64,000 bases of DNA from Bacteroides faecium (GCF_012113595.1 NZ_CP050831.1:2542001-2606000), one strand, 5' to 3'. Positions 26,579 to 37,206 are shown, counted from the first letter of the stretch. Notes: generated from the sequence alone by a model not told the origin. Numbers and translations: made by a program.

Positions 26579-29083
26579 ATGAGAAGTATATTAAAAGCAT
26601 CCACACTGGAAAGCAAGTTTCCCATCATGGCGGTGGAACACGGTTGCATCGTCAGCAAGGACGCCGACATCACGGTCGCTTTCCGGGTCACACTGCCGGA
26701 AGTGTTTTCGGTATCATCCGCAGAATATGAGGCGATGCACGCCACATGAGCGAAGGCAATCAAGGTGTTGCCGAACTATTCAATCCTGCACAAACAGGAT
26801 ATTTTCATCACGGAGAAATACGAGCCGAACATCCGCCGGGACGAACTCAGCTTTCTCTCCCGCAGTTTTGAACGCCACTTCAACGAACGTCCCTACCTGC
26901 ACCACACCTGCTACCTGTTCCTCACCAAGACCACCAAAGAGCGTTCCCGGCAACAAAGCAACTGGAATACGCTCTGCCGTGGTTTTCTGGTTCCGAAGGA
27001 GATAAGGGACAAGGAAACGGTGGAGCGTTTCATGGAAGCGGTGGGACAGTTTGAAAGTATCGTTAACGACAGCGGACTTATCAGGCTGGAACGGCTGACT
27101 ACGGAAGAGATTACGGGAACGGAAAACGAACCGGGTATTATCGAACGGTACCTTACGCTCTCGGCAGACGGAACGACCATGTTGCAGGACATGCAATTGA
27201 ATCCGGACGAAATGCGTATCGGTGACAAGCGGCTCTGCCTGCATACACTTTCCGACCTCGATGACCTTCCGGGTAAAGTTAAGACGGACGAGCGGTACGA
27301 ACGCCTCTCGACAGACCGCTCGGACTGCCGCCTGAGTTATGCCGCACCCGTAGGCGTGATGCTGCCCTGCGACCATATCTACAACCAGTGGATATTCATA
27401 GATGACAGCAACGAAAACCTTTCCCGTTTCGAGAAGGCGGCAAAGAACATGCAGTCGCTTTCCCGGTACAGCCGCAGCAACCAGATCAATAAGGAGTGGC
27501 TGGACGAATACCTGAATGAAGCGCATACCAATGGATTGCAGTCGGTGCGCTGCCATTGCAACATCATCGCATGGGCGGAAAACGGGGACGAACTCCGCAG
27601 GGTGAAGAACGATGTGGGAAGCGCACTGGCATTGATGGAATGTACCCCGCACCATAACACGACCGACCTTCCGGCTCTCTATTGGGCAGGCATACCGGGA
27701 AATGAAGCGGACTTTCCGGCCGAAGAGACGTTCTACACGTTTACCGGGCAGGCGCTCTGTTTCTTCACGGCTGAAACCTGTTACCGGAACTCGCTCTCTC
27801 CCTTCGGCATCCGCATGGTGGACAGGCTGACGGGAAAGCCCGTCTTCCTCGACATATCGGATTTACCCATGAAAAAAGGGGTGGTGACCAACAGAAACAA
27901 GTTCATACTTGGCCCGTCAGGCAGCGGAAAAAGTTTCTTTACCAACCACCTTGTGAGACAGTATTGGGAACAAGGTACGCATATCCTGCTGGTGGACACC
28001 GGAAATTCATACAAGGGACTCTGTGACCTGATACACCAGAAGACCGGAGGGGATGACGGGATTTATTTTACATACAAGGAAAATGATCCGATTTCTTTCA
28101 ATCCGTTTTTCACCGAGGATTACCAGTATGACATCGAGAAGCGGGACAGTATCAAGACACTGATACTCACCCTTTGGAAAAGGGAGGATGAACCGCCCCG
28201 ACGTTCGGAAGAGGTGGCGCTCTCGAACGCAGTCAGCCTGTATATCGAGAAGATAAAGAAGAACCGGAAGATAAAGCCGAACTTCAACTCGTTCTATGAC
28301 TTTGTCAGGAAAGACTACCGCAAAGTGTTGGCAGACAAGAACGTGCGGGAGAAGGACTTTGATGTGGACGGTTTTCTGAATGTGCTGGAACCTTATTATA
28401 AGAACGGTGAATACGGGTATCTGCTGAACTCGGACAAGGAACTGGATTTGCTGAACAAACGGTTTATTGTATTCGAACTGGATGTTGTGAAAGATAATCC
28501 CATCCTCTTTCCGGTCGTCACGATTATCATCATGGAGACGTTCATCAACAAGATGCGCCGTTTGCAGGGTATCCGCAAGATGATACTGATTGAGGAAGCA
28601 TGAAAGGCAATCGCCAAGGAAGGTATGGCATCCTACATAAAGTATCTCTTTAAAACGGTTAGAAAGTTTTACGGAGAGGCGGTTGTAGTTACACAAGAGG
28701 TCGATGATATTATCTCTTCCCCCGTTGTGAAAGAGACGATTATCAACAACAGCGATTGCAAAATATTGCTTGATCAGCGGAAGTATCAGAACAAATTCGA
28801 CCAGATACAGAATTTACTCGGCCTGACGGACAAGGAACGTAGCCAGATACTTTCTATCAATCTTGCCAATGCGGCGAACCGCCTTTATAAAGAGGTCTGG
28901 ATAGGGCTTGGCGGCACGCAGAGCGCGGTATATGCGACAGAAGTTTCGGGCGAGGAATATTTGTGCTACACCACCGAAGAAACTGAGAAACTGGAACTTA
29001 CCCGCCTTACGGAAAAGCTGGGCGGAAACATCGAGTTAGCTATCAAACAACTTGCCGAAAGCAAGCGGCAGGAAAACAAGTAA
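26579..29083 (+). CDS. traG: TraG, VirB4-like conjugation ATPase, two in-frame TGA
   Basis: The motor ATPase of the transfer channel; 834 residues when read through, the usual family length. Walker A is GPSGSGKSFF, and Walker B is in MILIEEA. Codon 57 (26747-26749) is TGA in MHAT-[TGA]-AKAIKVLP. Codon 675 (28601-28603) is TGA in LIEEA-[TGA]-KAIAKEG, directly after the Walker B motif, where the family has an invariant-looking Trp (EEAWKAIAKEG). At least eight other Trp codons are TGG. Without readthrough the ATPase would lose its C-terminal domain and be inactive. Ends in TAA. Confidence 0.9.
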
Positions 29084-29105
29084 CCATTTTAATCCATAGA
29101 TAACA

Positions 29106-29513
29106 ATGAGTAAGAAAGATTTATTAAGCCAATGCAGGGAAGCACTCGGAGATGCGACCCTGACCAATCTGGATCTGCTGAACCTGATCGGGGAAATGAA
29201 GAAGGAACTGGAACACGACCGCATCTGCGGTCACTGAATGAACAAGGAAGGCGGCTCCACGCTGACAATCCGTAAATCCAACCATGTGACGGACGGATTC
29301 AAGGGATACAAGGCCACGCTGTTCGCCGGAGAAATGAGTTATACCGAAATCAATATCCCGCTTCGGAAAGGGGACGACCTTTTCCTGCACGGGAACAAGG
29401 ATGCGGGATGTATCGGGTATTTCAGCGGAAGCGAGGTATTGCTGTTCGGCTGTTACGGGCTGTTTGCCCGTGATGACGACAGCCGGTATTTACTTACTAA
29501 AGAAAGGAGATAG
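29106..29513 (+). CDS. DUF3876-like conjugation protein, one in-frame TGA
   Basis: A 135-residue soluble protein. An N-terminal helix (DLLSQCREALGDATLTNLDLL) is followed by a beta-rich domain. Codon 44 (29235-29237) is TGA in RICGH-[TGA]-MNKEGGSTLTIRK. DUF3876 proteins have a conserved Gly-x-Trp at the start of this beta domain (CGxW), so Trp is expected. Located between traG and traI, the usual place. Ends in TAG, 4 bases before traI. Confidence 0.7.
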
Positions 29514-29517
29514 ACGC

Positions 29518-30147
29518 ATGAAAAAGAGACTACTAATTCTATTCATGGCAATGCTTTCCCTTTCAGTGACAGTCAAGGCACAATGGGCAGTTTTCGACCC
29601 CAGCAACTTTGCGCAAAGTATCGTAAATTCTGCCAACGAAATCATAGAAACCTCCTCCACCGCTGAAAATATGATTAATAATTTCAAGGAAACGGTAAAG
29701 ATTTATGAGCAGGGAAAGCGTTATTATGATGCGCTGAAATCGGTGCATGACCTTGTAAAAGGCGCCCGGAAAGTTCAACAGACTATCCTTCTGGTAGGTG
29801 ACATCAGCGATATTTACGTGACCAATTTCAATACGATGATGGGCGACCCGAACTTCACCGTGGAAGAACTCTCGGCCATTGCTTTCGGGTATAACCGGCT
29901 ACTTGAAGAAAGCAGTAACCTGCTGCTGGACTTGAAGGAAGTGACTACGGCTACCGGACTCTCGATGACCGACAAGGAACGACTGGACATCATCAACCGG
30001 ATATACGGCGAAGTGCTGGAATACAAGAACCTGACATGGTACTATACCCGAAAGAACATCGGCATATCGTACCTGCGAAGCAAGAAAAAGGGGGATTCCC
30101 AGCGGGTGCTTGCCCTGTACGGGACACACGACCAGCGTTACTGGTAA
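29518..30147 (+). CDS. traI: TraI (DUF4141), periplasmic transfer protein
   Basis: A 209-residue protein with a signal peptide (LLILFMAMLSLSVTVKAQ) and a helical mature part (VirB5-like position). It matches DUF4141/TraI of the Bacteroides transfer operon. The start at 29518 is chosen because the signal peptide begins there. Trp codons (QWAVFD, LTWYYT, QRYW) are all TGG; no in-frame TGA. Ends in TAA. Confidence 0.8.
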   Translation: MKKRLLILFMAMLSLSVTVKAQWAVFDPSNFAQSIVNSANEIIETSSTAENMINNFKETVKIYEQGKRYYDALKSVHDLVKGARKVQQTILLVGDISDIYVTNFNTMMGDPNFTVEELSAIAFGYNRLLEESSNLLLDLKEVTTATGLSMTDKERLDIINRIYGEVLEYKNLTWYYTRKNIGISYLRSKKKGDSQRVLALYGTHDQRYW

Positions 30148-30175
30148 TCATTCATCCTTAAAAAACAGATAGACT

Positions 30176-31189
30176 ATGGTATTACTATCAATAGACTGGA
30201 CGAACCTGCATGAGTTGTTGCGTTCGCTTTACGATGAAATGATGCCGCTGTGCGAGGATATGGCCAGTGTGGCGAAGGGAGTGGCCGGTATCGGTGCCCT
30301 GTTCTACGTGGCCTACCGGGTGTGGCAGTCCCTTTCAAGGGCGGAAGAGATAGACGTGTTCCCACTCTTCAGACCATTTGTGCTGGGCCTTTGCATCATG
30401 TTCTTTCCTACTATGGTGCTGGGGACAATCAACGGGATTCTTTCCCCCGTATGCAGTGCCACTTCCTCACTGGTGGAACAGCAGACTTTCGACATGAAGA
30501 AGTATCAGGAAGAGAAGGACGAACTGGAACGGGAAGCGATGCTCCGTGACCCGGCAAAGGCTTTCCTTGTGAGTGATGAGGAATTTGACAAGAAGATAGA
30601 CGAGCTTGGCTGGTCGCTGGGAGACATGGACACGATGATAAACATGTACGGGCAGAAGGCGGTGTATGACATGGGGGAAAAGGTGAGGCAATGGTTCCGG
30701 GAACTGCTGGAACTCTTCTTTCAGGCAGCCTCGCTGCTGATAGACACGCTGAGGACTTTCTTCCTGATTGTCCTGTCCATACTGGGGCCTATCTCTTTTG
30801 CACTGGCCGTCTATGACGGGTTCCAGAGTACACTCACCACATGGTTGTCACGCTATATCTGTATTTACTTATGGCTGCCCGTGGGCGACCTGTTCGGCGC
30901 TATCCTCTCACGCATACAGGTTCTGATGTTGCAGCAGGATATCAAACAGATGCAGGACCCGACGTTCATACCGGACGCATCCAACAGTGTGTATTGTATA
31001 TTCATGATTATCGGTATCATCGGTTATTTCTGCGTTCCCACGGTGTCCTCGTGGATTATCCAGGCAGGCGGTGCGGGAGCTTACGGGCAGAAGGCCAACG
31101 GTGCCGGGAAAATAGCCGGAAACGGTGCGGCGGCAGTCGGTGGAGCAGTCGGCGGATCGGTAGCCGGACGCATCAAGAAAATGTTCTAA
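30176..31189 (+). CDS. traJ: TraJ, VirB6-like polytopic membrane protein
   Basis: A 337-residue inner-membrane protein with several hydrophobic segments (for example LFRPFVLGLCIMFFPTMVLG, FFLIVLSILGPISFALAVY, and IFMIIGIIGYFCVPTVSSW) and a Gly/Ala-rich C-terminus. It matches TraJ of Bacteroides conjugative elements. No in-frame TGA; multiple TGG. Follows traI by 28 bases and ends in TAA. Confidence 0.82.
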   Translation: MVLLSIDWTNLHELLRSLYDEMMPLCEDMASVAKGVAGIGALFYVAYRVWQSLSRAEEIDVFPLFRPFVLGLCIMFFPTMVLGTINGILSPVCSATSSLVEQQTFDMKKYQEEKDELEREAMLRDPAKAFLVSDEEFDKKIDELGWSLGDMDTMINMYGQKAVYDMGEKVRQWFRELLELFFQAASLLIDTLRTFFLIVLSILGPISFALAVYDGFQSTLTTWLSRYICIYLWLPVGDLFGAILSRIQVLMLQQDIKQMQDPTFIPDASNSVYCIFMIIGIIGYFCVPTVSSWIIQAGGAGAYGQKANGAGKIAGNGAAAVGGAVGGSVAGRIKKMF

Positions 31190-31218
31190 AACGTATTATT
31201 AAAAAAAAGAAAAAAGAC

Positions 31219-31842
31219 ATGGAGTTCAAATCTTTAAAAAACATCGAGACATCATTCCGGCAGCTACGGCTGTTCGGAATGGTATTCCTGGGAGTATGCG
31301 CGCTGGTAACGGTCTTTGCCACCTGAAAGGCATACGAGTTTGCGGAAGCGCAGCGGCAGAAAATCTATGTACTTGACAGCGGAAAGTCGCTGATGCTGGC
31401 ACTTTCGCAGGACGTGCAGCAGAACCGTCCCGTGGAAGCGAGGGAACATATCAGGCGTTTCCATGAACTGTTCTTCTCCTTGTCACCCGACAAGGGTGCC
31501 ATTGAAAGCAACATCCAGCGTGCCCTTTACCTCTCGGATGAAAGTGCCATCGGTTACTACCGGAACTTGCAGGAGAAAGGCTACTTCAACCGGATGATAG
31601 CGGGAAACATCTCGCAGACCCTGACTGTGGACAGCATACAGGGAAACTTCAACAGTTATCCATACGAGATGAAGACCTATAGCCGTCAGCACATCATCCG
31701 TTCGAGCAGCGTTACCGAAAGGTCGCTTGTCACTACCTGCCGTCTGAGGAATGTAACCCGGAGCGACAACAATCCGCAGGGATTCCTGATAGAGAGTTTC
31801 ACAATCATCGAAAACAGGGACATCGGACAGTATGAAAGATAA
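31219..31842 (+). CDS. traK: TraK, VirB8-like protein, one in-frame TGA
   Basis: A 207-residue protein with one N-terminal transmembrane helix (LFGMVFLGVCALVTVFA) and a periplasmic domain, matching TraK. Codon 36 (31324-31326) is TGA immediately after the helix, in TVFAT-[TGA]-KAYEFAEAQRQ; Trp is common here at the membrane interface. The rest, including MLALSQDVQQNRPVEARE, is intact to a TAA that overlaps the traL start. With TGA as stop only the membrane anchor would be made. Confidence 0.82.
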
Positions 31843-32122
31843 CGGGATAAAGAAGGTCTTCCACTCGTTCAGAACGGGGAAAGACCGCCAACTAGCAAAA
31901 CTCCGCAGACGCTGGCAACGGCTGAGCTATCGGCAGCAAAGGATTATCATCCTTTACCTGCTCGGACTCTTCGCCGCCATCGACCTTGCCTACATCGTGG
32001 GCGGTTTCTGCGGGACAGACAAATTTCCGATTGAGGTGCAGCATCTCCAAAGGGTTGTGCTCCCCCAAACGGACAGTATCCAACCATTAAAAAACAATGT
32101 ATCCAATGACACAATCCGATAA
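31832..32122 (+). CDS. traL: TraL-like small membrane protein
   Basis: A 96-residue basic protein with one transmembrane helix (IIILYLLGLFAAIDLAYIVGGF), in the traL position between traK and traM. It overlaps both neighbours by 11-17 bases, indicating coupled translation. Its Trp is TGG; no in-frame TGA. Ends in TAA. Confidence 0.75.
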   Translation: MKDNGIKKVFHSFRTGKDRQLAKLRRRWQRLSYRQQRIIILYLLGLFAAIDLAYIVGGFCGTDKFPIEVQHLQRVVLPQTDSIQPLKNNVSNDTIR

Positions 32123-33365
32123 GAAAGAAGAAAAGGATAAGGAAACGCAGAAGGCGACACCCGTATCCGAAAAGGAGAAGAGGTTAAGCGGCAAGGCCGC
32201 CGACAAGCTGAAATTCTATGGTGTGGTGGCATTCCTTTCCCTGCTTTGCGCCGGGTTCATCTGGTTTATTTTCAAGCCGGGCGCACCTGAAACGGCGGAA
32301 GGAACGTCGGGCATCAATACAACGATACCCGACGCTATCGCACCCGAAACGATGGCCGACAAACAGAAGGCTTACGAACTGGAAGCAATGAAAAAACGCA
32401 GGCAGGAGAAGGTAAGAACCTTGCAGGATGTGGCCGGGGACTACCTGATGCCGGATACTACGGGCGGAATGAAACCGGAAGAAGATGCACCCAAAGCGGA
32501 TGCTGTCCGGGAGTCCAGAGAGAAACAACGGCAGATTTCAAGGCAGATCACCTCGTTCTATCAGGAACCGAAGGAGAGTCCGAGGGTGGACGAACTGGAG
32601 CGGCAGGTAAAGGAGCTTAACGAAAAGCTGGAACGTGAACGGAAAGGACAAGACCCGCTGGAACTGATGGAGAAGTCGTATGAGATGGCGGCACGCTATT
32701 TTCCCGGACAGACGGGCGGACAGGTGAAGAACATACAACCTGCGGGCGGTTCATCCGGCAATCCTGCCGCCATAGCTGCCGGACGTGCCACGGAGAATGT
32801 GGTTTCGTCACTGGCCGCACCTCCGGTATCCGACACGATACCCCGCAATTACGGTTTTGCCACTGCCGTGGGTGGCGGACAGCTTGCCGGAGCCAATACG
32901 ATACGTGCCTGCGTGGCTGAAGACCAGACAGTGACCACCGGAGCATGACTGAAGTTCCGGTTGCTGGAACCGCTGCAAGTGGGCGGTGTGCTTGTACCTG
33001 CCAATACTCCGCTATATGGTACGGTGCGTATCGAAGGGCAGCGGATGGCAGTCACAGTAAGCTCCATAGAGAGTGGCGGGAATATCCTGCCGGTGGAACT
33101 AACGGCTTACGATATGGACGGACAGGCCGGACTTTTCGTTCCGAATACCGCAGAACGTACCGCCATGAAAGAAGCCGCCGCCAATATCGGGGGCAATTTC
33201 GGAACAAGCATCTCGTTCGCACGCAGTGCCTCGCAACAACTCGTCATGGACGTGACAAGGGGCGTACTTAGCGGCGGATCACAATATCTAGCCACAAAGA
33301 TGCGTGAGGTGAAGGTGGCTGTAAGGGCAAATTATCAACTTTTATTAATATCCAAAAAGCAGTAA
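32106..33365 (+). CDS. traM: TraM, VirB10-like protein, one in-frame TGA
   Basis: A protein of about 419 residues with an N-terminal charged segment, one transmembrane helix (FYGVVAFLSLLCAGFIWFIF), a long coiled-coil linker (VDELERQVKELNEKLERE) and a C-terminal beta domain typical of TraM. TGA at 32946-32948 interrupts TVTTGA-[TGA]-LKFRLLEPLQVGG at the entrance of the conserved C-terminal domain. The frame then continues intact to TAA. The residue at this point varies among relatives. The start at 32106 (MTQSDKK) or 32097 is possible. Confidence 0.82.
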
Positions 33366-33369
33366 TCAG

Positions 33370-34269
33370 ATGAAGACAAGAATTATTTTATCATTAGTCA
33401 TGCTTTTAACCGTATTGTCGGTAAAGGCGCAGGAACCGGTGGAAACAAAGATTTTCCCCACCAACCAGATTATCTCACCGCATAAGATTGAGGTGACTTT
33501 TCAGAAAACCGTACATATCCTTTTCCCTTCCGAAGTGAAATATGTGGATTTGGGCTCGTTCGACATCATAGCGGACAAGGCCACGGGAGCGGAAAATGTG
33601 GTACGCATCAAGGCGGCGGTGAAAGGATTTGAAGGGGAAACGAACTTCTCCGTCATCACTGCCGACGGTTGTTTCTATTCTTTTAATGTGGTTTATAAGG
33701 ACGAACCGGCACAACTCTCCATTGAGATGGAAGACTGGCTACGGGAGAATCCCGAAGGCGGGATTGCGGGCGACCGCATGTTCGTGAAGCTGAAAGAACT
33801 CGGCGGGGAAACACCGCTGGTGGTGAACCGTATCATGTACACGCTGTATAAGAAGAACAAAAGGGACATCAGGCATATCGGTTGCAAGAAGTACGGCATA
33901 CAGACACTGCTCAAAGGGCTTTATATCAACAATGACCTGCTGTACCTGCATATCTCCCTGCGCAACAGTTCGGACATATCGTTCGACATTGACTATATCC
34001 GTTTCAAAGTGGTGGACAAGAAAGTAGCCAAGCGCACGGCCATGCAGGAGAACTTCATAGAACCTGTAAGGGCATACAACCGCCTGATAACGGTGGACGG
34101 GAAAGCCACGGTGCGCAATATATTCGTGCTGCCCAAGCTCACCCTGCCGGATGACAAGCTGCTCGTGGTGGAGGTTTACGAAAAGGGCGGTGCCCGTCAC
34201 CAGTCGTTCCGCATAGAGAACACAGACCTTGTGGCGGCAAAACCAATCAGTGAACTGCATCTGAAATAA
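33370..34269 (+). CDS. traN: TraN (DUF4138), VirB9-like protein
   Basis: A 299-residue protein with a signal peptide (IILSLVMLLTVLSVKAQ) and the beta-rich DUF4138 fold, matching TraN of the outer-membrane part of the channel. Features include YVDLGSFDIIADKA and the C-terminal FRIENTDLVAAKPI segment. No in-frame TGA; ends TAATAA. Confidence 0.85.
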   Translation: MKTRIILSLVMLLTVLSVKAQEPVETKIFPTNQIISPHKIEVTFQKTVHILFPSEVKYVDLGSFDIIADKATGAENVVRIKAAVKGFEGETNFSVITADGCFYSFNVVYKDEPAQLSIEMEDWLRENPEGGIAGDRMFVKLKELGGETPLVVNRIMYTLYKKNKRDIRHIGCKKYGIQTLLKGLYINNDLLYLHISLRNSSDISFDIDYIRFKVVDKKVAKRTAMQENFIEPVRAYNRLITVDGKATVRNIFVLPKLTLPDDKLLVVEVYEKGGARHQSFRIENTDLVAAKPISELHLK

Positions 34270-34287
34270 TAACCTATATATAATATA

Positions 34288-34878
34288 ATGTATATGCAAA
34301 GAATACTATTCATACTGACAGTTGCCGTGTTGTCGCTCTTTGCGGGCGAAGCATACGCACAGCGTGACCTGCCGGGGCAGACAGGCATACAGTTCACATC
34401 GGGCGGGGTGAATCATTTCCTTTCATGGAAGAGTGGCGGCGAACGCCACTACTTCACATCGCTGGCCTTTACCCGTACCAACCGCAACCGTACCTACTGG
34501 CTGTATGGTCTGGACTATCAGATAAAGGAGTACACCTACGAAAATAAGGCGATACCCAAAGCGCAGTTCACGGGGGAACTCGGTTACTTTATTCCCGTAT
34601 TGTCGGACAAGGGCCGGAACGTCTGTTTCCGTATCGGACTTTCCGCTCTGGGCGGCTTCGAGACAGTCAACTGGGGAGCCTCCCTGCTTCCTGACGGGGC
34701 GGCAGTGACAAACGGGGACAGTTTTATTTGTGGCGGAGGACTGACGGCGGCTTTCGATGTCTATCTGACAGACCGGATCATCTTCCTGCTGCAAGTCAAG
34801 GAAAGGGCGCTGTTCGGAACGGATGCGGGCAATTTCCATACACAGATAGGTCTGGGCGTTCGTCTTATTATCAACTAA
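34288..34878 (+). CDS. traO: TraO family conjugal transfer protein
   Basis: A 196-residue exported protein (signal peptide LFILTVAVLSLFAGEAYAQ after MYMQRI) with a beta-barrel-like pattern and an aromatic C-terminal region, matching TraO. It follows traN by 18 bases. No in-frame TGA; ends in TAA. A traP primase gene, present in CTnDOT between traO and traQ, is absent here. Confidence 0.78.
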   Translation: MYMQRILFILTVAVLSLFAGEAYAQRDLPGQTGIQFTSGGVNHFLSWKSGGERHYFTSLAFTRTNRNRTYWLYGLDYQIKEYTYENKAIPKAQFTGELGYFIPVLSDKGRNVCFRIGLSALGGFETVNWGASLLPDGAAVTNGDSFICGGGLTAAFDVYLTDRIIFLLQVKERALFGTDAGNFHTQIGLGVRLIIN

Positions 34879-34903
34879 CGGAAAAAGAAAGGAGAAACAG
34901 AAA

Positions 34904-35365
34904 ATGAAAAACGTATTATATATATGTATAGGCGCACTCTTTGCGGTGCTGGCCTTCAGTTCTTGTAACGATGAAATAGACATCCGGCAGGATTATGATT
35001 TCAGCCTGTCTTCATGGTATCTGCAAAAACAGGTCGCAACGGGTGAAACGGTGGAGATACGCTTTTATCTTGACCGTGAAGGGAACTATGAAAAAGCGGA
35101 GTATGAAATAGGTTATATTCAAATGGAAGGCCGTGGCGAAGTGTCCGACAGCGAAGGCGTGAAACTTGTGAACCGGGAAGTGAGGCCGCTGGCAGAGGTG
35201 CCGGGACTGGATACGGAAAATCCGGTGAAACAGGTGTTCACTCTCTTTTACCGTTCGACAAGTGCCAAACGTTCGGAACTGAAATTCTTTGTCCGTGATA
35301 ATTTCGGAAAGGAAAGGGAACTTACGGTTTCGTTTGACACGGAAAGCGGTACGACGGAAGAATAG
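34904..35365 (+). CDS. traQ: TraQ (DUF3872) lipoprotein
   Basis: A 153-residue lipoprotein with lipobox FSSC and the DUF3872 beta-sandwich (DYDFSLSSWYLQKQV near the start), matching TraQ. Last gene of the transfer operon, ending in TAG 25 bases before a strong terminator. Preceded by AAAGGAGAAAC. Confidence 0.82.
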   Translation: MKNVLYICIGALFAVLAFSSCNDEIDIRQDYDFSLSSWYLQKQVATGETVEIRFYLDREGNYEKAEYEIGYIQMEGRGEVSDSEGVKLVNREVRPLAEVPGLDTENPVKQVFTLFYRSTSAKRSELKFFVRDNFGKERELTVSFDTESGTTEE

Positions 35366-35390
35366 CCGTTATCATTACCTATCAGAATGG

Positions 35391-35416
35391 ACGGCGGGGC
35401 ATCCCGCCGTTTTTTC
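35391..35416 (+). terminator. Terminator of the transfer operon
   Basis: ACGGCGGG-GCAT-CCCGCCGT, an 8-bp GC-rich stem with a 4-base loop and T-run, directly after traQ. Confidence 0.85.
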
Positions 35417-35518
35417 ATTTCATAAATTTGACCGGATGGCGGCAATTTGAACGATTTACCTGCCTTTTGATTCAAATTAACTTTTTATATTTACCAACCG
35501 TTTTAAATTTATAAGCAC

Positions 35519-36430
35519 ATGAAAACGACACTCCGTATATTCCGTATTTTATTCAAGCTGCTTCTGCTCTCTTATGTGACAGTGGTAAACATCATCCTTA
35601 TATCGGCTTTTTATGTCCTGCTGCTGCTTATTGTGGAATGGGTGGCCCCTTCATTCCTGTCGGGACTGTTTGCGGAATACTCCTTCGCTCATCATCTGGT
35701 CTATTCGATGCCTTTCTATCTTGTACTGCTTTATATCCTGTACAGCCTTTCACCGCTGAACGTATGGATCATGCGGATAAAGGAAGGGTACAAACCGCTG
35801 GGCGGTGAAGAGCGGGCACGGGTGGAACTCCTGCTCGCAGAAATGGGGATGGAACGGAAGCTGAATATATACCGCAATAAGGACGCACGAACGAATGCCG
35901 TGACTTTCGGTTTCAATACAATCGGTCTGACGGACGGCATACTCCGGGCGGCTACGGATGAGGAACTCAAAGGGGTTATCAGCCATGAGGTGGGGCATAT
36001 CTCGCATTATGACTTCGTGTATCAGGTGCTTCTGTTTTCGATGCAGTCGCTTGGCTACCGCTGCCTGTACGGGTTGTTCCTGATTCCTGCACTGGTATTC
36101 GGAGTAATCGGCAACCTCGTGATTGCAGTGGCTCCGGCTGTCCGGTTCGCTGTGGTGGGGATAGCAAAGCTGTGGTGGGGTCTTTATAAACTGCTGCATC
36201 ACACGATTTACGGCATCAGCCGGATAGCCGACGTGAATATCAACAAATATGCCGAATACCGCTGTGACACGTATGCCGTGCGTTATGGCTGCGGGGAAGG
36301 CCTGCTATCGTTCCTGCGTCGGCTGGCGGTGGCCGAAACGGTCGGCGGTCGGCCATCGTTCACCGAATATATCATGAGCACGCATCCGTCAACCGAAAAA
36401 CGGATTGAACGGTTGGAAAAACTGCTGTAA
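35519..36430 (+). CDS. M48-family membrane metalloprotease
   Basis: A 303-residue protein with two N-terminal transmembrane helices, a zinc site HEVGHISHYD and additional hydrophobic segments, typical of HtpX/M48 peptidases. A downstream EYRCDTYAVRYG segment supplies the third ligand. It is monocistronic after the tra terminator; TTTG ... TATATTTA lies upstream as a possible weak promoter. Reason for carriage on the ICE unknown, possibly envelope quality control during transfer. Confidence 0.8.
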   Translation: MKTTLRIFRILFKLLLLSYVTVVNIILISAFYVLLLLIVEWVAPSFLSGLFAEYSFAHHLVYSMPFYLVLLYILYSLSPLNVWIMRIKEGYKPLGGEERARVELLLAEMGMERKLNIYRNKDARTNAVTFGFNTIGLTDGILRAATDEELKGVISHEVGHISHYDFVYQVLLFSMQSLGYRCLYGLFLIPALVFGVIGNLVIAVAPAVRFAVVGIAKLWWGLYKLLHHTIYGISRIADVNINKYAEYRCDTYAVRYGCGEGLLSFLRRLAVAETVGGRPSFTEYIMSTHPSTEKRIERLEKLL

Positions 36431-36451
36431 CATGCAATAAGGTATGTGTGC

Positions 36452-36913
36452 CTATATCATTTTACGGATATTGGTATAGGGAATACCGGATGCACGCACC
36501 TGCCCGATTTCTTCGGAAAAGTCGTCATAATAACAGATGATATGACTGCCGGCAAGTGCATTGCAGAAAATCTCTTTTTCCGGAAGCGTTTCTTTTTTGT
36601 CCGCCTGCTTCATCAGGTCGTCATACAAGGCATGATACACTTTATCGGTATCTGCCGGAAAAGCTGTTCCCGGTATGACTGCCGAAAGAATTATCTCCGG
36701 GCATTTGTCCGATTCACGAAGCATGATTATTGTATCTGCGGCCAATAGTCCGAGATAGGTGTGCATGTGGCAGGTGAATGTGTGGCAACCTTTGCCATAA
36801 AATGAAAGGATGATCCGGTAGAGTTCCATACGGATTTTATCTTCCCGGAATTGGTCATACTTTGTTGTCTTTTCAATGGTACTGCCGGTAATGGCAACGC
36901 TCTTGTTGTACAT
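36452..36913 (-). CDS. SLOG/DUF1273-like protein
   Basis: A 153-residue protein beginning MYNKSVAITGS, a nucleotide-binding-like beta-strand and turn, with an acidic later segment CYYDDFSEEIG. This is reminiscent of the small SLOG (DUF1273/YpsA-like) proteins of Bacteroides mobile elements. There are no Trp codons. Transcribed leftward, convergent with the M48 gene. The roughly 290-base leader is highly structured. Confidence 0.5.
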   Translation of the reverse strand: MYNKSVAITGSTIEKTTKYDQFREDKIRMELYRIILSFYGKGCHTFTCHMHTYLGLLAADTIIMLRESDKCPEIILSAVIPGTAFPADTDKVYHALYDDLMKQADKKETLPEKEIFCNALAGSHIICYYDDFSEEIGQVRASGIPYTNIRKMI

Positions 36914-37200
36914 CTTGCTATGATTTTTTGGTGGATACCTTGTCTGTAACTTTCTGCTATGTACCGAAAAAAAGCACGGTACTTAACAAGTTTTACTCTC
37001 AGGTACGACCAAGCACCCATGCAGGAAACGAGTTAAGACCGTGCCATAAGCGTATGACAAGGACTTCGCCCGTTTATTCTCCTGCATTAAAATTGGTCGT
37101 TTCGAGAGTAGAATAAACAGCTAAAAGCTATTATATTATGTAATCATTCAACTTTTTTAGTCTTATAACTATCTTTTTTTAATTCAACTGCGCAAAAATA
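36914..37200 (-). promoter_or_regulatory. Structured 5' leader with mutually exclusive hairpins (candidate attenuator/riboswitch)
   Basis: On the minus strand a 13-bp stem with a bulge (GCACGGTCTTAAC / GTTAAGTACCGTGC, 36974-37046 region) is followed by seven Ts and is terminator-like. Its loop sequences also pair upstream: CGACCAA (37006-37012) with TTGGTCG (37093-37099), CTCTC (36996-37000) with GAGAG (37104-37108), and ATGCAGGA (37019-37026) with TCCTGCAT (37080-37087). These pairings cross the terminator stem, so the two folds exclude each other. A possible promoter (TTTG ... TAGTTAT) lies near 37165-37196. Confidence 0.55.
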
Positions 37201-37206
37201 GAAAAA

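Noticed and set aside
22317..32948. Simple pseudogenisation of the transfer genes
   Set aside because: All interruptions are TGA, none is TAA, TAG or an indel, and frames and motifs downstream remain intact in every gene. Not formally excluded.
36974..37046. 7-bp GCACGGT/ACCGTGC ends spaced 71 bases apart, tRNA-sized
   Set aside because: The stem extends to 13 bp and ends in a T-run on the minus strand, as in a terminator; no cloverleaf or anticodon arm.
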